This document shows, in pieces, positions 1-5,613 of a stretch of 7,119 bases of DNA; positions within the stretch are counted from its first letter, which is position 1, and the number at the start of each line of letters is the position of its first letter. Under the pieces are notes generated by a model. The model had not been told where the DNA came from, did no database searches, and was given only the letters and a program-made list of their open reading frames with translations. The position numbers were made by a program, and so were the translations under genes. The stretch is from Deltaproteobacteria bacterium. GTDB lineage: Bacteria; Desulfobacterota; DSM-4660; Desulfatiglandales; B25-G16. The DNA is taken from NCBI GenBank assembly GCA_003646875.1, contig QMLT01000083.1:1-7119 (forward strand), written 5' to 3'.

Positions 1-47
1 AAGCAATATGTTGTAAATCATAAAGCAATTAATCCTGAACGGTGAAC

Positions 48-75
48 CTAACAACCTGAGTGGCTACGATATAAT
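48..75 (+). promoter_or_regulatory. Candidate sigma70-type promoter of the cupin gene
   Basis: A perfect -10 hexamer TATAAT lies at 70-75. A 4-of-6 match to the -35 consensus, CTAACA at 48-53, sits 16 bp upstream. Transcription would start near 82 and leave a leader of about 36 nt before the ATG at 118. The surroundings are AT-rich, so a chance -10 match is possible and the -35 is weak. Confidence 0.3.
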
Positions 76-117
76 TTCAAATAATACTAAATCTAAAATG
101 TACTAGGCTAATAGCAC

Positions 118-462
118 ATGAATGAAACAGACCATCGCCCATGGGGATTTTATACGGTACTTTCGGATGAGCCAGATCATAAGGTAAAAAGAATCGTTGT
201 ATATCCTGGCAAAAGATTGAGTCTTCAGAGACACAGGCACAGGTCTGAGCACTGGCATATGGTCAATGGAAAGGCCCTTGTTACCCTTAATGATAAACAG
301 ATCCCCCTCAAAAAGGGCGAGTCTGTTGATATTCCTGCTGGTGCAGCCCATAGGATCAAAAACACAGGAATAGATAACCTGGTCTTTATTGAAATACAAC
401 AAGGAGACTACTTTGGAGAAGATGATATTGAGCGGCTTGAGGATGATTTTGGACGGGTTTGA
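118..462 (+). CDS. Single-domain cupin, mannose-6-phosphate isomerase type II-like
   Basis: The protein has 114 residues and is one complete cupin barrel, like the C-terminal isomerase domain of bifunctional mannose-1-phosphate guanylyltransferase/mannose-6-phosphate isomerase (type II PMI), without the nucleotidyltransferase part. Cupin motif 1 is visible as G31, then H39-x-H41, E44 and G51 within the family-typical SEHW context. Motif 2 is IPAGAAHR at 72-79, giving H78 as the fourth metal ligand. N-terminal RPWGFYTVL is also typical of this family. The known activity is fructose-6-phosphate/mannose-6-phosphate interconversion for GDP-mannose supply, but many stand-alone cupins of this type are untested, so the substrate is inferred. 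It would be cytosolic. The ATG at 118 is the first in-frame start after a TAG at 112. No clear ribosome binding site is present, only a weak AGG at 105-107. It stands alone with no partner gene on its strand nearby. Confidence 0.85.
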   Translation: MNETDHRPWGFYTVLSDEPDHKVKRIVVYPGKRLSLQRHRHRSEHWHMVNGKALVTLNDKQIPLKKGESVDIPAGAAHRIKNTGIDNLVFIEIQQGDYFGEDDIERLEDDFGRV

Positions 463-488
463 TGAGCATAATGCTATCAGGTGTTTTT
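460..488 (+). terminator. Weak candidate intrinsic terminator after the cupin gene
   Basis: An imperfect hairpin begins at the TGA stop. TGAT (460-463) pairs with ATCA (476-479), and AGCA (465-468) pairs with TGCT (472-475), with G464 bulged and a TAA loop. A run of five T follows at 484-488 after GGTG. The stem is AT-rich and the T run starts a few bases late, so termination is plausible but not strong. Confidence 0.35.
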
Positions 489-536
489 AATCATCCTGCA
501 TGGTCTTGATTTTGCGTTGAGGCGGATACTTTTTAT

Positions 537-590
537 ATGAAAATCCCCCCATCCTCCCTTTACCAAAGGGGGGTAAGGGGGGATTTTCAT
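537..590. repeat. 54-bp palindromic C/G-rich repeat element
   Basis: The outer 14 bases (ATGAAAATCCCCCC, 537-550) are a perfect inverted repeat of 577-590. The inner part continues pairing as CTCCCTTT (554-561) against AAAGGGGG (566-573) with two G-T wobbles, leaving a small loop near 562-565. As RNA or cruciform it would form one long hairpin. This layout of AAATCCCCCC arms around a CCCTTT/AAAGGG centre resembles dispersed intergenic palindromes that I recall from several deltaproteobacterial genomes. Copy number cannot be judged here. Confidence 0.75.
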
Positions 591-694
591 GCCTCGTTTG
601 TGGCAACAAGCCATGGAAGTTCGTTTAACTGCTAAAAAGGTTAAAAAAATCTTTTACATCAGAAGCAGCTAACAATTGTGGGTCTTTGCCCTGA
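591..694. other. Intergenic stretch without recognisable feature
   Basis: No convincing ORF, RNA gene or promoter is seen. Short inverted similarity exists between CGTTTAACTGC (622-632) and AGCAGCTAAC (664-673), but it lacks the paired core and inner arms of an attC site. A TGA at 692-694 closes the frame that opens into the doubtful ORF that follows. Confidence 0.4.
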
Positions 695-724
695 GAAACA
701 CTCTGGAATTGTCTGACCCATCCT

Positions 725-937
725 GTGTATGCTTTTAATTACGGTTATCTGGCATTTGATTCCGAAGGGCGAGTCAATCAAAAATTTCTTGATGCAGAAA
801 ATCTAACTGCCGTTAGCATGATTCCATCTATTCCATTTCCTGGTGAATCACCTAATATTGTCCATGCTGGCAATAAATTTGCCGAAAAACGGTTTAAAAA
901 TGAATTTACCTGGTTACCTACTCCTGAATTAGAGTAA
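725..937 (+). CDS. Doubtful small hypothetical protein, possible cassette ORF or gene remnant
   Basis: A 70-residue ORF with a GTG start at 725. The frame is open back to 695, just after a TGA at 692-694. I do not recognise the family. Residue use looks protein-like, with a proline/aromatic-rich stretch (IPSIPFPGESPN at 33-44) and a TWLPTPELE tail. There is no signal peptide, membrane span or ribosome binding site before the GTG. It ends 37 bp before the attC-like site at 975-1104, the position expected for an integron cassette gene. The lack of a start signal and the near in-frame stop upstream suggest either the 3' remnant of a decayed gene or a non-coding stretch. I favour a remnant. Confidence 0.3.
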   Translation: MYAFNYGYLAFDSEGRVNQKFLDAENLTAVSMIPSIPFPGESPNIVHAGNKFAEKRFKNEFTWLPTPELE

Positions 938-974
938 ACTATATGCAACGAAGCGTTTAAATGACATGCCAACC

Positions 975-1104
975 CTTTAACATCACGCTGGAGAGAGACC
1001 GGGCAAAGCAGTGGCATTTTTAACGGTCATGCTTTCCCAAAGGTTTTTACCTTTTTTATTGGCTTTCGCTTATCGTTGCCCGGCTCCTCAGATCAGCGTT
1101 AGGC
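975..1104 (+). mobile_element. attC: attC-like integron recombination site (130 bp)
   Basis: The left core box R'' is CTTTAAC (975-981), deviating only at the first base of RYYYAAC. The right core box R' is GTTAGGC (1098-1104), a full match to GTTRRRY. Inside, GCTG (987-990) pairs with CAGC (1094-1097). CCGGGCAA (999-1006) pairs perfectly with TTGCCCGG (1076-1083). Between these pairs, purine-rich GAGAGAGA (991-998) faces CTCCTCAGAT (1084-1093), a partly paired, unequal stretch suited to spacers and extrahelical bases. Overall length is within the range known for attC sites, at the long end like VCRs. Orientation fits + strand cassette genes: one ORF ends 37 bp before it and another starts 29 bp after it. 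No integrase gene is in the window. Confidence 0.72.
1039..1057 (+). terminator. Small hairpin with T-tract in the apical part of the attC-like site
   Basis: AAAGGT (1039-1044) pairs with ACCTTT (1049-1054) around a TTTT loop, and the T run reaches 1057. It could act as a weak intrinsic terminator for transcripts from the left. It could equally be just the variable terminal structure of the attC-like site. Confidence 0.3.
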
Positions 1105-1133
1105 GGTAAGAAAAGATAAGAAGAGAAATAATA

Positions 1134-1448
1134 ATGCACAAGTTTAAGGATAATCAAGGCAGGTCAATCCGCCTGTCGGAAGAAAGGCTTGACCACATCG
1201 AATCCGATCATCCTGAAATGGTTAGTCAATTTGAGCGTATTTCCGAGACACTTGCAGAACCTGACAGAATCATTAGATCACGAACAGACGCCTCGGTTGA
1301 ACTATTTTACAAACATTATGCATTCACACCTGTATCTACTAAATTCCTTTGTATTATTGTAAAGGTAATAACTGATGACAATTTTATCATTACGGCGTAT
1401 TATACTGATAGCGTAAAGGGAGGTGAGTTATTATGGGAGAAGAAATAA
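1134..1448 (+). CDS. Small predicted nuclease/toxin-like protein of a two-gene unit
   Basis: A 104-residue soluble protein without signal or membrane segments. Recognisable features in order are RLSEERLDHIESDHPEM (13-29), a PDRIIRSR stretch in the middle, a Y-Y/H-containing strand, then KFLCIIVKV and FIITAYYTDSVKGGELLW at the C-terminus. This pattern matches my memory of a widespread small family annotated as BECR-fold (barnase/EndoU/RelE-like, 'PBECR') predicted nucleases, often found beside DUF2283 proteins. The exact Pfam name I cannot confirm. By analogy it may be the toxin of a type II toxin-antitoxin-like pair, which is inference. The ATG at 1134 lies 29 bp after the attC core box with only a weak purine-rich SD (AGAAGAGA, about 1119-1126). 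Its last 16 bases overlap the next gene, implying translational coupling. It could also be a non-toxic housekeeping cassette protein. Confidence 0.7.
   Translation: MHKFKDNQGRSIRLSEERLDHIESDHPEMVSQFERISETLAEPDRIIRSRTDASVELFYKHYAFTPVSTKFLCIIVKVITDDNFIITAYYTDSVKGGELLWEKK
1418..1425 (+). promoter_or_regulatory. Strong ribosome binding site of the DUF2283 gene
   Basis: GGGAGGTG lies inside the 3' end of the upstream gene, with GGAGG (1419-1423) 9 nt before the ATG at 1433. It fixes the start in the overlap. It is much stronger than the site of the upstream gene, which would favour excess synthesis of the downstream (antitoxin-like) product. Confidence 0.8.
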
Positions 1449-1648
1449 AAGTTTGGTATGATAAAGAAGGAGACTACCTCGAGGTGCTTTTCGATAAAAA
1501 GAAAGGGTACTTCAAGGAGACCGAAAACGATGCTATTATGGAAAAAGTCGATGAGGATGGCAATATTATTGGATTCTCTATTCTGAAAGTAAGTGGTCTA
1601 AAAGAGCAAAAGCCCCTTACCATCTCCCTTAAGAAACAGGCCGCCTAA
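1433..1648 (+). CDS. DUF2283 family protein, putative antitoxin partner
   Basis: The protein has 71 residues and is a complete DUF2283 domain. It opens with IKVWYDKEGDYLEVLFDKKKGYFKE (5-29), the family hallmark in which YDxExDYLxxxF forms paired strands. It continues with NDAIMEKVDEDGNIIGFSILKVSG (32-55) and a basic tail, LKKQAA. The biochemical role of DUF2283 is not established. It is commonly encoded next to small nuclease-like or RelE-like genes, so an antitoxin role is inferred from the 16-bp overlap with the gene before it and the strong internal ribosome binding site. The TAA stop (1646-1648) is embedded in the R'' box GCCTAAC of the attC-like site that follows, a layout often seen in integron cassettes. 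Confidence 0.85.
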   Translation: MGEEIKVWYDKEGDYLEVLFDKKKGYFKETENDAIMEKVDEDGNIIGFSILKVSGLKEQKPLTISLKKQAA

Positions 1649-1683
1649 CAACAGCTTCAACTCGGTTAAGCTTGACGTTAAGG
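1643..1683 (+). mobile_element. Very short attC-like site, possibly truncated or degenerate
   Basis: R'' is GCCTAAC (1643-1649), a full match to RYYYAAC. R' is GTTAAGG (1677-1683), one mismatch to GTTRRRY. AGCTT (1653-1657) pairs with AAGCT (1668-1672), C1658 is extrahelical, AAC (1659-1661) pairs with GTT (1665-1667) and TCG forms the loop. At 41 bp it is shorter than usual attC sites, which start near 55 bp. It overlaps both the DUF2283 stop codon and, on the other strand, the ade stop codon, so it may be a truncated site or the scar of insertion at a secondary target. Confidence 0.45.
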
Positions 1684-3318
1684 AGAAGTAAATAGATCAA
1701 TAAACACAAATTTCGATACATCAAACAATCCCTTATCACTCAGTTTAATCTCCGGAATAACCAGCAGGGCCATAAATGAAAGGGTCATAAAAGGCGCCCT
1801 TAATCTTGATCCTAACTCCTTGGCAAATTTGTCCAGTTCTGTATATCCTTTGGATACCTCTTTGTAGCTTAAATCACTCATAATTCCGGCTATCGGTAAG
1901 GGCAAAACCTTTTCTGTATCCCCGCAAACTGCGCTAATCCCTCCTTTGTTTTTTATGATAATATTCACTGCCCTGCAAATATCTTTATCATCCACACCGA
2001 CCGAGACAATGTTGTGAGAGTCATGGGCAACGCTTGATGCTATTGCCCCTTTTTTGAGACCAAAATTTCTTATAAAACCTATTGATGGCTGTGTGTCCTT
2101 GTATCTGTTGATAACAGTTATCTTGAGTATGTCTCTTTCAGGATCTGAAACAATATAATTATCAACAATCTTTGGTTTGTCGAACAACCGTTTGGTGATT
2201 AGCTGGCCATCAACTGCCTCGATTATATTTATCTTTCCAGCTTTATTTTTAAGGGCAAAATCATGAACCCGCTTCTCTTGTATATTAAAATTATTAACTA
2301 TCCTTTTGCTTGACTCCTTTATTAATGTCTTTCCATTTTTCGCAACAAGCCCTCCATTAATAAATGTTTTTAAAATGGTAAGGTCTTTAGGGTTATCAAT
2401 TACTAAAAAATCTGCGGGATCGCCAACGTGTAGCAATCCCACATCCAGACCATAATGCCTGATGGGATTAAGCGATGCAATTCTTAAAACATCTATGATA
2501 TCAACGCCATAATTAATAGCCCTTTGCACCATTTTATTAATATGCCCTGCCGTTAAATCATCCGGATGTTTATCATCACTACAAAACATGCAACAGTCAG
2601 CATGTTCTTTTGCTATTGGGATCAAGGCATCTAAATTTTTAGCGGCAGAACCCTCCCTTATCTGAATCTTCATGCCGAATCTGATTTTCTCAAGCGCTTC
2701 AGATTTTGAAACACACTCATGATCCGTTGATATCCCAGAGGATATATATTTTTCTACTTCTTTTCCCCTCAGACCAGGGGCATGACCATCGATCACCTTT
2801 TTATATAATTTGGCCAAATCGATTTTTGCCATAACTTCCGGATCATTACCCAAAACCCCCGGAAAGTTCATCATCTCGCTGAGACATTTGACTTTATCCA
2901 TCTTTAGAAGCGCTTCAACCTGATCAGCATCTATCCTTGCTCCAGCAGTCTCAAAAGAAGTAGCCGGCACACAAGAAGAAGCTCCCCAAAAAAACTTGAA
3001 TGGAACAGAATCACCATCAGCCATCATATATCTAATTCCATCTATTCCCATCACATTGGCAATCTCGTGTGGGTCGCAAACAGCTCCCACTGTTCCGTGA
3101 ATCACAGCTACCCTTGCAAACTCCGTTGGGGTAAGCATGCTACTCTCAATATGAATGTGAGCGTCAATGAATCCTGGTATAATATAGGTTGGATAAATCT
3201 CCTTCTCTGCGATAATCCTTGATATTCTTCCGTGTGACATCTCTATTGTCCCTGGAAAGACCTTTCTTTCTACAACGTCCACAATGTTACCAGAAATCTG
3301 ATTGATGGGTTCGATCAT
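1678..3318 (-). CDS. ade: Adenine deaminase
   Basis: It hydrolyses adenine to hypoxanthine and ammonia (EC 3.5.4.2) in cytosolic purine salvage, as an amidohydrolase-superfamily enzyme with a binuclear metal site. From the preferred start the protein has 546 residues, close to the usual 550-600. Visible in order: PGFIDAHIHIESS with metal ligands H54 and H56, CDPHE near 81-85, GHAPGL near 178-183, TDHE near 198-201, REGS near 221, the SDDKHPDD block near 247-254, then the Ade-type C-terminal domain with HDSHN (432-436) and VLPLPIAG (471-478). The open frame extends to a GTG at 3330, but GGAG complementary to 3325-3328 lies 6 nt before the ATG at 3318, so that ATG is chosen. A 270-bp gap separates it from the larA-like gene upstream, so it probably has its own promoter. 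It converges on the cassette block, with 29 bp between stops. Confidence 0.95.
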   Translation of the reverse strand: MIEPINQISGNIVDVVERKVFPGTIEMSHGRISRIIAEKEIYPTYIIPGFIDAHIHIESSMLTPTEFARVAVIHGTVGAVCDPHEIANVMGIDGIRYMMADGDSVPFKFFWGASSCVPATSFETAGARIDADQVEALLKMDKVKCLSEMMNFPGVLGNDPEVMAKIDLAKLYKKVIDGHAPGLRGKEVEKYISSGISTDHECVSKSEALEKIRFGMKIQIREGSAAKNLDALIPIAKEHADCCMFCSDDKHPDDLTAGHINKMVQRAINYGVDIIDVLRIASLNPIRHYGLDVGLLHVGDPADFLVIDNPKDLTILKTFINGGLVAKNGKTLIKESSKRIVNNFNIQEKRVHDFALKNKAGKINIIEAVDGQLITKRLFDKPKIVDNYIVSDPERDILKITVINRYKDTQPSIGFIRNFGLKKGAIASSVAHDSHNIVSVGVDDKDICRAVNIIIKNKGGISAVCGDTEKVLPLPIAGIMSDLSYKEVSKGYTELDKFAKELGSRLRAPFMTLSFMALLVIPEIKLSDKGLFDVSKFVFIDLFTSP

Positions 3319-3359
3319 ACTCAACTCCACATCGATTTATAAGAACGTGCCAAAATAGG

Positions 3360-3374
3360 CCGTGTTGTGCACGG
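3360..3374. repeat. Small inverted repeat upstream of ade
   Basis: CCGTG (3360-3364) and CACGG (3370-3374) are perfect inverted repeats around TTGTG, 42 bp upstream of the ade ATG. It could be an operator half-site pair or a leader hairpin. The short length makes chance quite possible. Confidence 0.25.
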
Positions 3375-3395
3375 GGGTGAATGGAATCTTTATCG

Positions 3396-3436
3396 TTCCC
3401 TCTCCCCCAGTGGGAGAGGGTTAGGGAGAGGGGGAG
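3396..3436. repeat. Dispersed-type C/T-rich hairpin repeat between larA-like gene and ade
   Basis: CCCTCTCCC (3398-3406) pairs perfectly with GGGAGAGGG (3412-3420) around a five-base loop, followed by TTAGGGAGAGGGGG. The pattern matches a family of intergenic repeats of the form CCCTCTCCC-N-GGGAGAGGGTTAGGG that I recall from many bacterial genomes, including deltaproteobacteria. No T run follows on the - strand, so it does not look like an intrinsic terminator for the liv-larA operon. The further CACCCCGACCTTAGTCCTCC (3452-3471) may belong to the same element. Confidence 0.65.
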
Positions 3437-3499
3437 ATTGGACATATTTTTCACCCCGACCTTAGTCCTCCCTCATACCCGACATAATAGCGGTATCTT

Positions 3500-3578
3500 C
3501 GACAAGGGGAATCTATTTCCCTGTTCCAGGAATTGTCAAACTCTGGGAGTCTCCCCGTTAAAGCAGGGGGTTTACACC
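3500..3578 (+). other. Hairpin-rich stretch resembling an IS200/IS605-type right end (relic)
   Basis: Successive small hairpins are visible: GGGAA (3507-3511) with TTCCC (3517-3521); GGGAG (3545-3549) with CTCCC (3551-3555); and CCCC (3553-3556) with GGGG (3566-3569), followed by GTTTACACC. The last part resembles right ends of IS200/IS605-family or TnpB-associated elements as I remember them. No transposase or TnpB gene is present, so at most this is a remnant. The short + strand ORF across 3381-3584 is read through repeat sequence and is not a gene. Confidence 0.3.
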
Positions 3579-3601
3579 GATTAATTAATTATATCACTAC
3601 C

Positions 3602-4891
3602 TTAAATAACAGGCAGGATAACACCCCCTGAGGGAATGATGTGTACCTCAGGATTTGGAGAGCAAATTGACTCACTCAGCTCAAATGCATGTTCAAGGTC
3701 ATCAGCATAAAGGAAGCCCATTCTTTCACCAGTTACTCTCGGAATGTCCTTTGATACCAGGATTATCTTAAACCGATGCTGAAGAGCAAGAGTAAACCCC
3801 AGGGCCATATTGAAATCAATTGCACCACCGTCCATAATCAAACGATTGTTCTCAAAATGGTCAAGCACCGCTCTTAAGAGATTATTACCATATTTTGACT
3901 GAAACCTTTCAAAAGCATCAATAAAATCATCAGGCAGATTTCCTGTACAATCAGCCGCAAGGATAATACATCCTCCATCTTTAGTTACCATAGATGCAGG
4001 GATAAGGGGTTTTACGATCTGAGGGCCTTCCGTGTAGGGAAAGGATGTTATGATTGTCAAGTCAGCCTTCCTGAAAAATCTTTGAGAGATAATATCCTTG
4101 CTCTTTTCAATCCCTGCAAGATGGGCGCTGACTGGATCTCCTGAAACCATATCATATACCTGATCCTTTTGATCAAGGATGCTATTAATTACAAAATCAA
4201 GCTTGGCCAATCTGCTTATAGAGCATACCTCATCATAGAAAACATTTCCCTTAATTTTTCCAAGCCCTGTACCCTCATGAAAGGTATATTTGAAATGATG
4301 CTCACGGATGGCATCGAAGTCCGCGACCCCGGGAAAAATTATCTTTCCTCCGCCTCCAAACCCGTTCATTGGGTGCGGAAATATGGAGCCTATCCCTATC
4401 CTGAAGGTGGCCTCATAGGCTTTGCGGTTAATCTTGACCTCACGGCCTGTCTTAAGCCTGGCAACGGGCATTAGGTCGGTTGCATGGCAGTCGTGATTGA
4501 GAAACTCGTATCTATTTATCAATTCTCTACCGAAAGTAGATTCCAGTTCCTCTGCTGTCATGCCTCGATGGGTGCCAAGGGCAATGATCACGGAAATACT
4601 CTCGGTGGGGATATTAAACGCATTCACCTCTTCCAGCAGGGTCTCAAGGATGAGCTTCTTGGGAGAGGCGCGGGTTAAGTCCTCAACGACGATGGCGACC
4701 TTATCAGAAGGGGAAAGAGAATCTTTCAAAGCCTTTGCGTGGATGGGTTTTCTTAAGGCATTTTTGGTAAGTTCTCTCACATTTCTTCGTATGGAATAAT
4801 CACTAAATTGAGCGAATGTGAGTAGCTTCCAGTTAGGTGGGATTTCAAAAGGTATTTTCTGATGTTGGTAAAAAATGAAGGCCTTTTGCAT
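3602..4891 (-). CDS. larA: LarA-family nickel-pincer-dependent 2-hydroxyacid racemase/epimerase homolog
   Basis: A 429-residue DUF2088/LarA-type protein, full length for the family. LarA enzymes use a nickel-pincer nucleotide (NPN) tethered to a lysine to racemise lactate. Homologs act on malate, other hydroxy acids or sugar acids, so the substrate is open. Conserved positions visible: D71 and R74 in EDLTR; H108 in GTHRGMTAEE; H173 in FPHP; K183 in GFGGGGKIIFPG (the NPN-anchoring lysine); H198/H199 in REHH; and Q291/K294 in QIVK. Spacing agrees with the catalytic residues known from Lactobacillus plantarum LarA. This argues for an active, cytosolic, NPN-dependent enzyme. NPN-synthesis genes (larB, larC, larE) are not in the window. 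It begins 23 bp after the livF stop with a weak SD, so it is probably co-transcribed with the liv genes. The symbol denotes the family, not proven lactate racemisation. Confidence 0.85.
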   Translation of the reverse strand: MQKAFIFYQHQKIPFEIPPNWKLLTFAQFSDYSIRRNVRELTKNALRKPIHAKALKDSLSPSDKVAIVVEDLTRASPKKLILETLLEEVNAFNIPTESISVIIALGTHRGMTAEELESTFGRELINRYEFLNHDCHATDLMPVARLKTGREVKINRKAYEATFRIGIGSIFPHPMNGFGGGGKIIFPGVADFDAIREHHFKYTFHEGTGLGKIKGNVFYDEVCSISRLAKLDFVINSILDQKDQVYDMVSGDPVSAHLAGIEKSKDIISQRFFRKADLTIITSFPYTEGPQIVKPLIPASMVTKDGGCIILAADCTGNLPDDFIDAFERFQSKYGNNLLRAVLDHFENNRLIMDGGAIDFNMALGFTLALQHRFKIILVSKDIPRVTGERMGFLYADDLEHAFELSESICSPNPEVHIIPSGGVILPVI

Positions 4892-4914
4892 GTCTTTTGG
4901 AATATAAGAATGGT

Positions 4915-5613
4915 TTAAACCAACAGATATTTTTTTCTTACTTCTTCATTCTCTCTTAAATCCTCAATGTTTCCGTGATATCTAATAACACCATTATCGA
5001 TAATGTAACCACGATTGCTAAGCTTTAAAGCAAATCTCAGGTTCTGCTCCGCTAACAGTACTGTGAGACCTTTATCTCTTAACTTGTTGATCTGTTCCTC
5101 AAGAATCTTAACCAATAGTGGCGCCAGACCTTCTGCCGGCTCATCAAGTAGTAGAAACTCTGGATTTGTCATCAGGGCCCGAGCAATGGTCAGCATTTGT
5201 TGTTCACCTCCACTTAAAAATCCTGCCTTGCGGGAATCAATATCTTTCAATGGTTGGAATAGATCGTAAATGGCCTCTTTGTTCCATACTTCTCCCTCTT
5301 TAGCCTTCCTCTCTGATATCTCCAGGTTCTCTCCCACATTCAAATCTGCAAAAACTCTCCGATCATCAGGCACATAGCCAATCCCTTGCCGGACAAGAAG
5401 ATAGGGCTTTTTCCCGGTAATAATCTCCCCCTTAAACTTTATGGTACCCTTGCGAGGAGGAGTCAGGCCCATAATACTTCTCATGGTGGTGCTTTTCCCT
5501 GCCCCGTTTCTGCCCAAAAGGCAGACGATTTCACCTTCAGACACATCCAGGGAAACCCCAAACAAAATATGACTCAGGCCATAATAGGTATGAATATCGT
5601 CAACTTTTAGCAT
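4915..5613 (-). CDS. livF: HAAT-family ABC transporter ATP-binding protein LivF
   Basis: One of two cytosolic ATPases energising a branched-chain amino acid/amide-type (HAAT) importer. Its 232 residues are typical for LivF. Motifs in order: Walker A GRNGAGKST (34-42), Q-loop region with RQGIGYVPDDRRVF (75-88), signature LSGGEQQM (133-140), Walker B LLLDEP (154-159) followed by AEGLAP. The H-loop position carries AEQN (188-191), with Q in place of His as is usual in LivF. It starts inside the 3' end of livG (14-bp overlap), preceded by a good SD, GGGAGG (complement of 5622-5627), 8 nt from the ATG. The substrate may be Leu/Ile/Val, another amino acid, an amide or an organic acid; the ATPase does not tell. 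Confidence 0.93.
   Translation of the reverse strand: MLKVDDIHTYYGLSHILFGVSLDVSEGEIVCLLGRNGAGKSTTMRSIMGLTPPRKGTIKFKGEIITGKKPYLLVRQGIGYVPDDRRVFADLNVGENLEISERKAKEGEVWNKEAIYDLFQPLKDIDSRKAGFLSGGEQQMLTIARALMTNPEFLLLDEPAEGLAPLLVKILEEQINKLRDKGLTVLLAEQNLRFALKLSNRGYIIDNGVIRYHGNIEDLRENEEVRKKYLLV

Noticed and set aside
46..60. ACCTAAC followed by AACCTGAG looks like an attC R'' box
   Set aside because: No GTTRRRY partner or complementary inner arm is found within the next 150 bases.
103..402. 99-residue - strand ORF over the cupin gene
   Set aside because: It is antisense to a well-supported cupin with intact metal-binding motifs. The translation has no recognisable family.
668..820. CTAACAATTG (669-678) and GTTAGC (about 814) looked like a second long attC pair
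   Set aside because: The sequences inside the boxes do not pair, and the boxes deviate from the core consensus.
3319..3330. GTG at 3330 as the start of ade
   Set aside because: It overlaps the GGAG that is ideally spaced for the ATG at 3318, and no SD precedes the GTG. It cannot be excluded fully.
3381..3584. 67-residue + strand ORF
   Set aside because: It is translated from the CCCTCTCCC repeat and hairpin sequence, has no ribosome binding site and has the composition of spurious repeat-derived ORFs.
3331..3601. Purine riboswitch in front of ade
   Set aside because: The - strand leader shows no purine-aptamer signature (conserved P1 flanks, kissing loops). Only unrelated small hairpins and repeats are visible.
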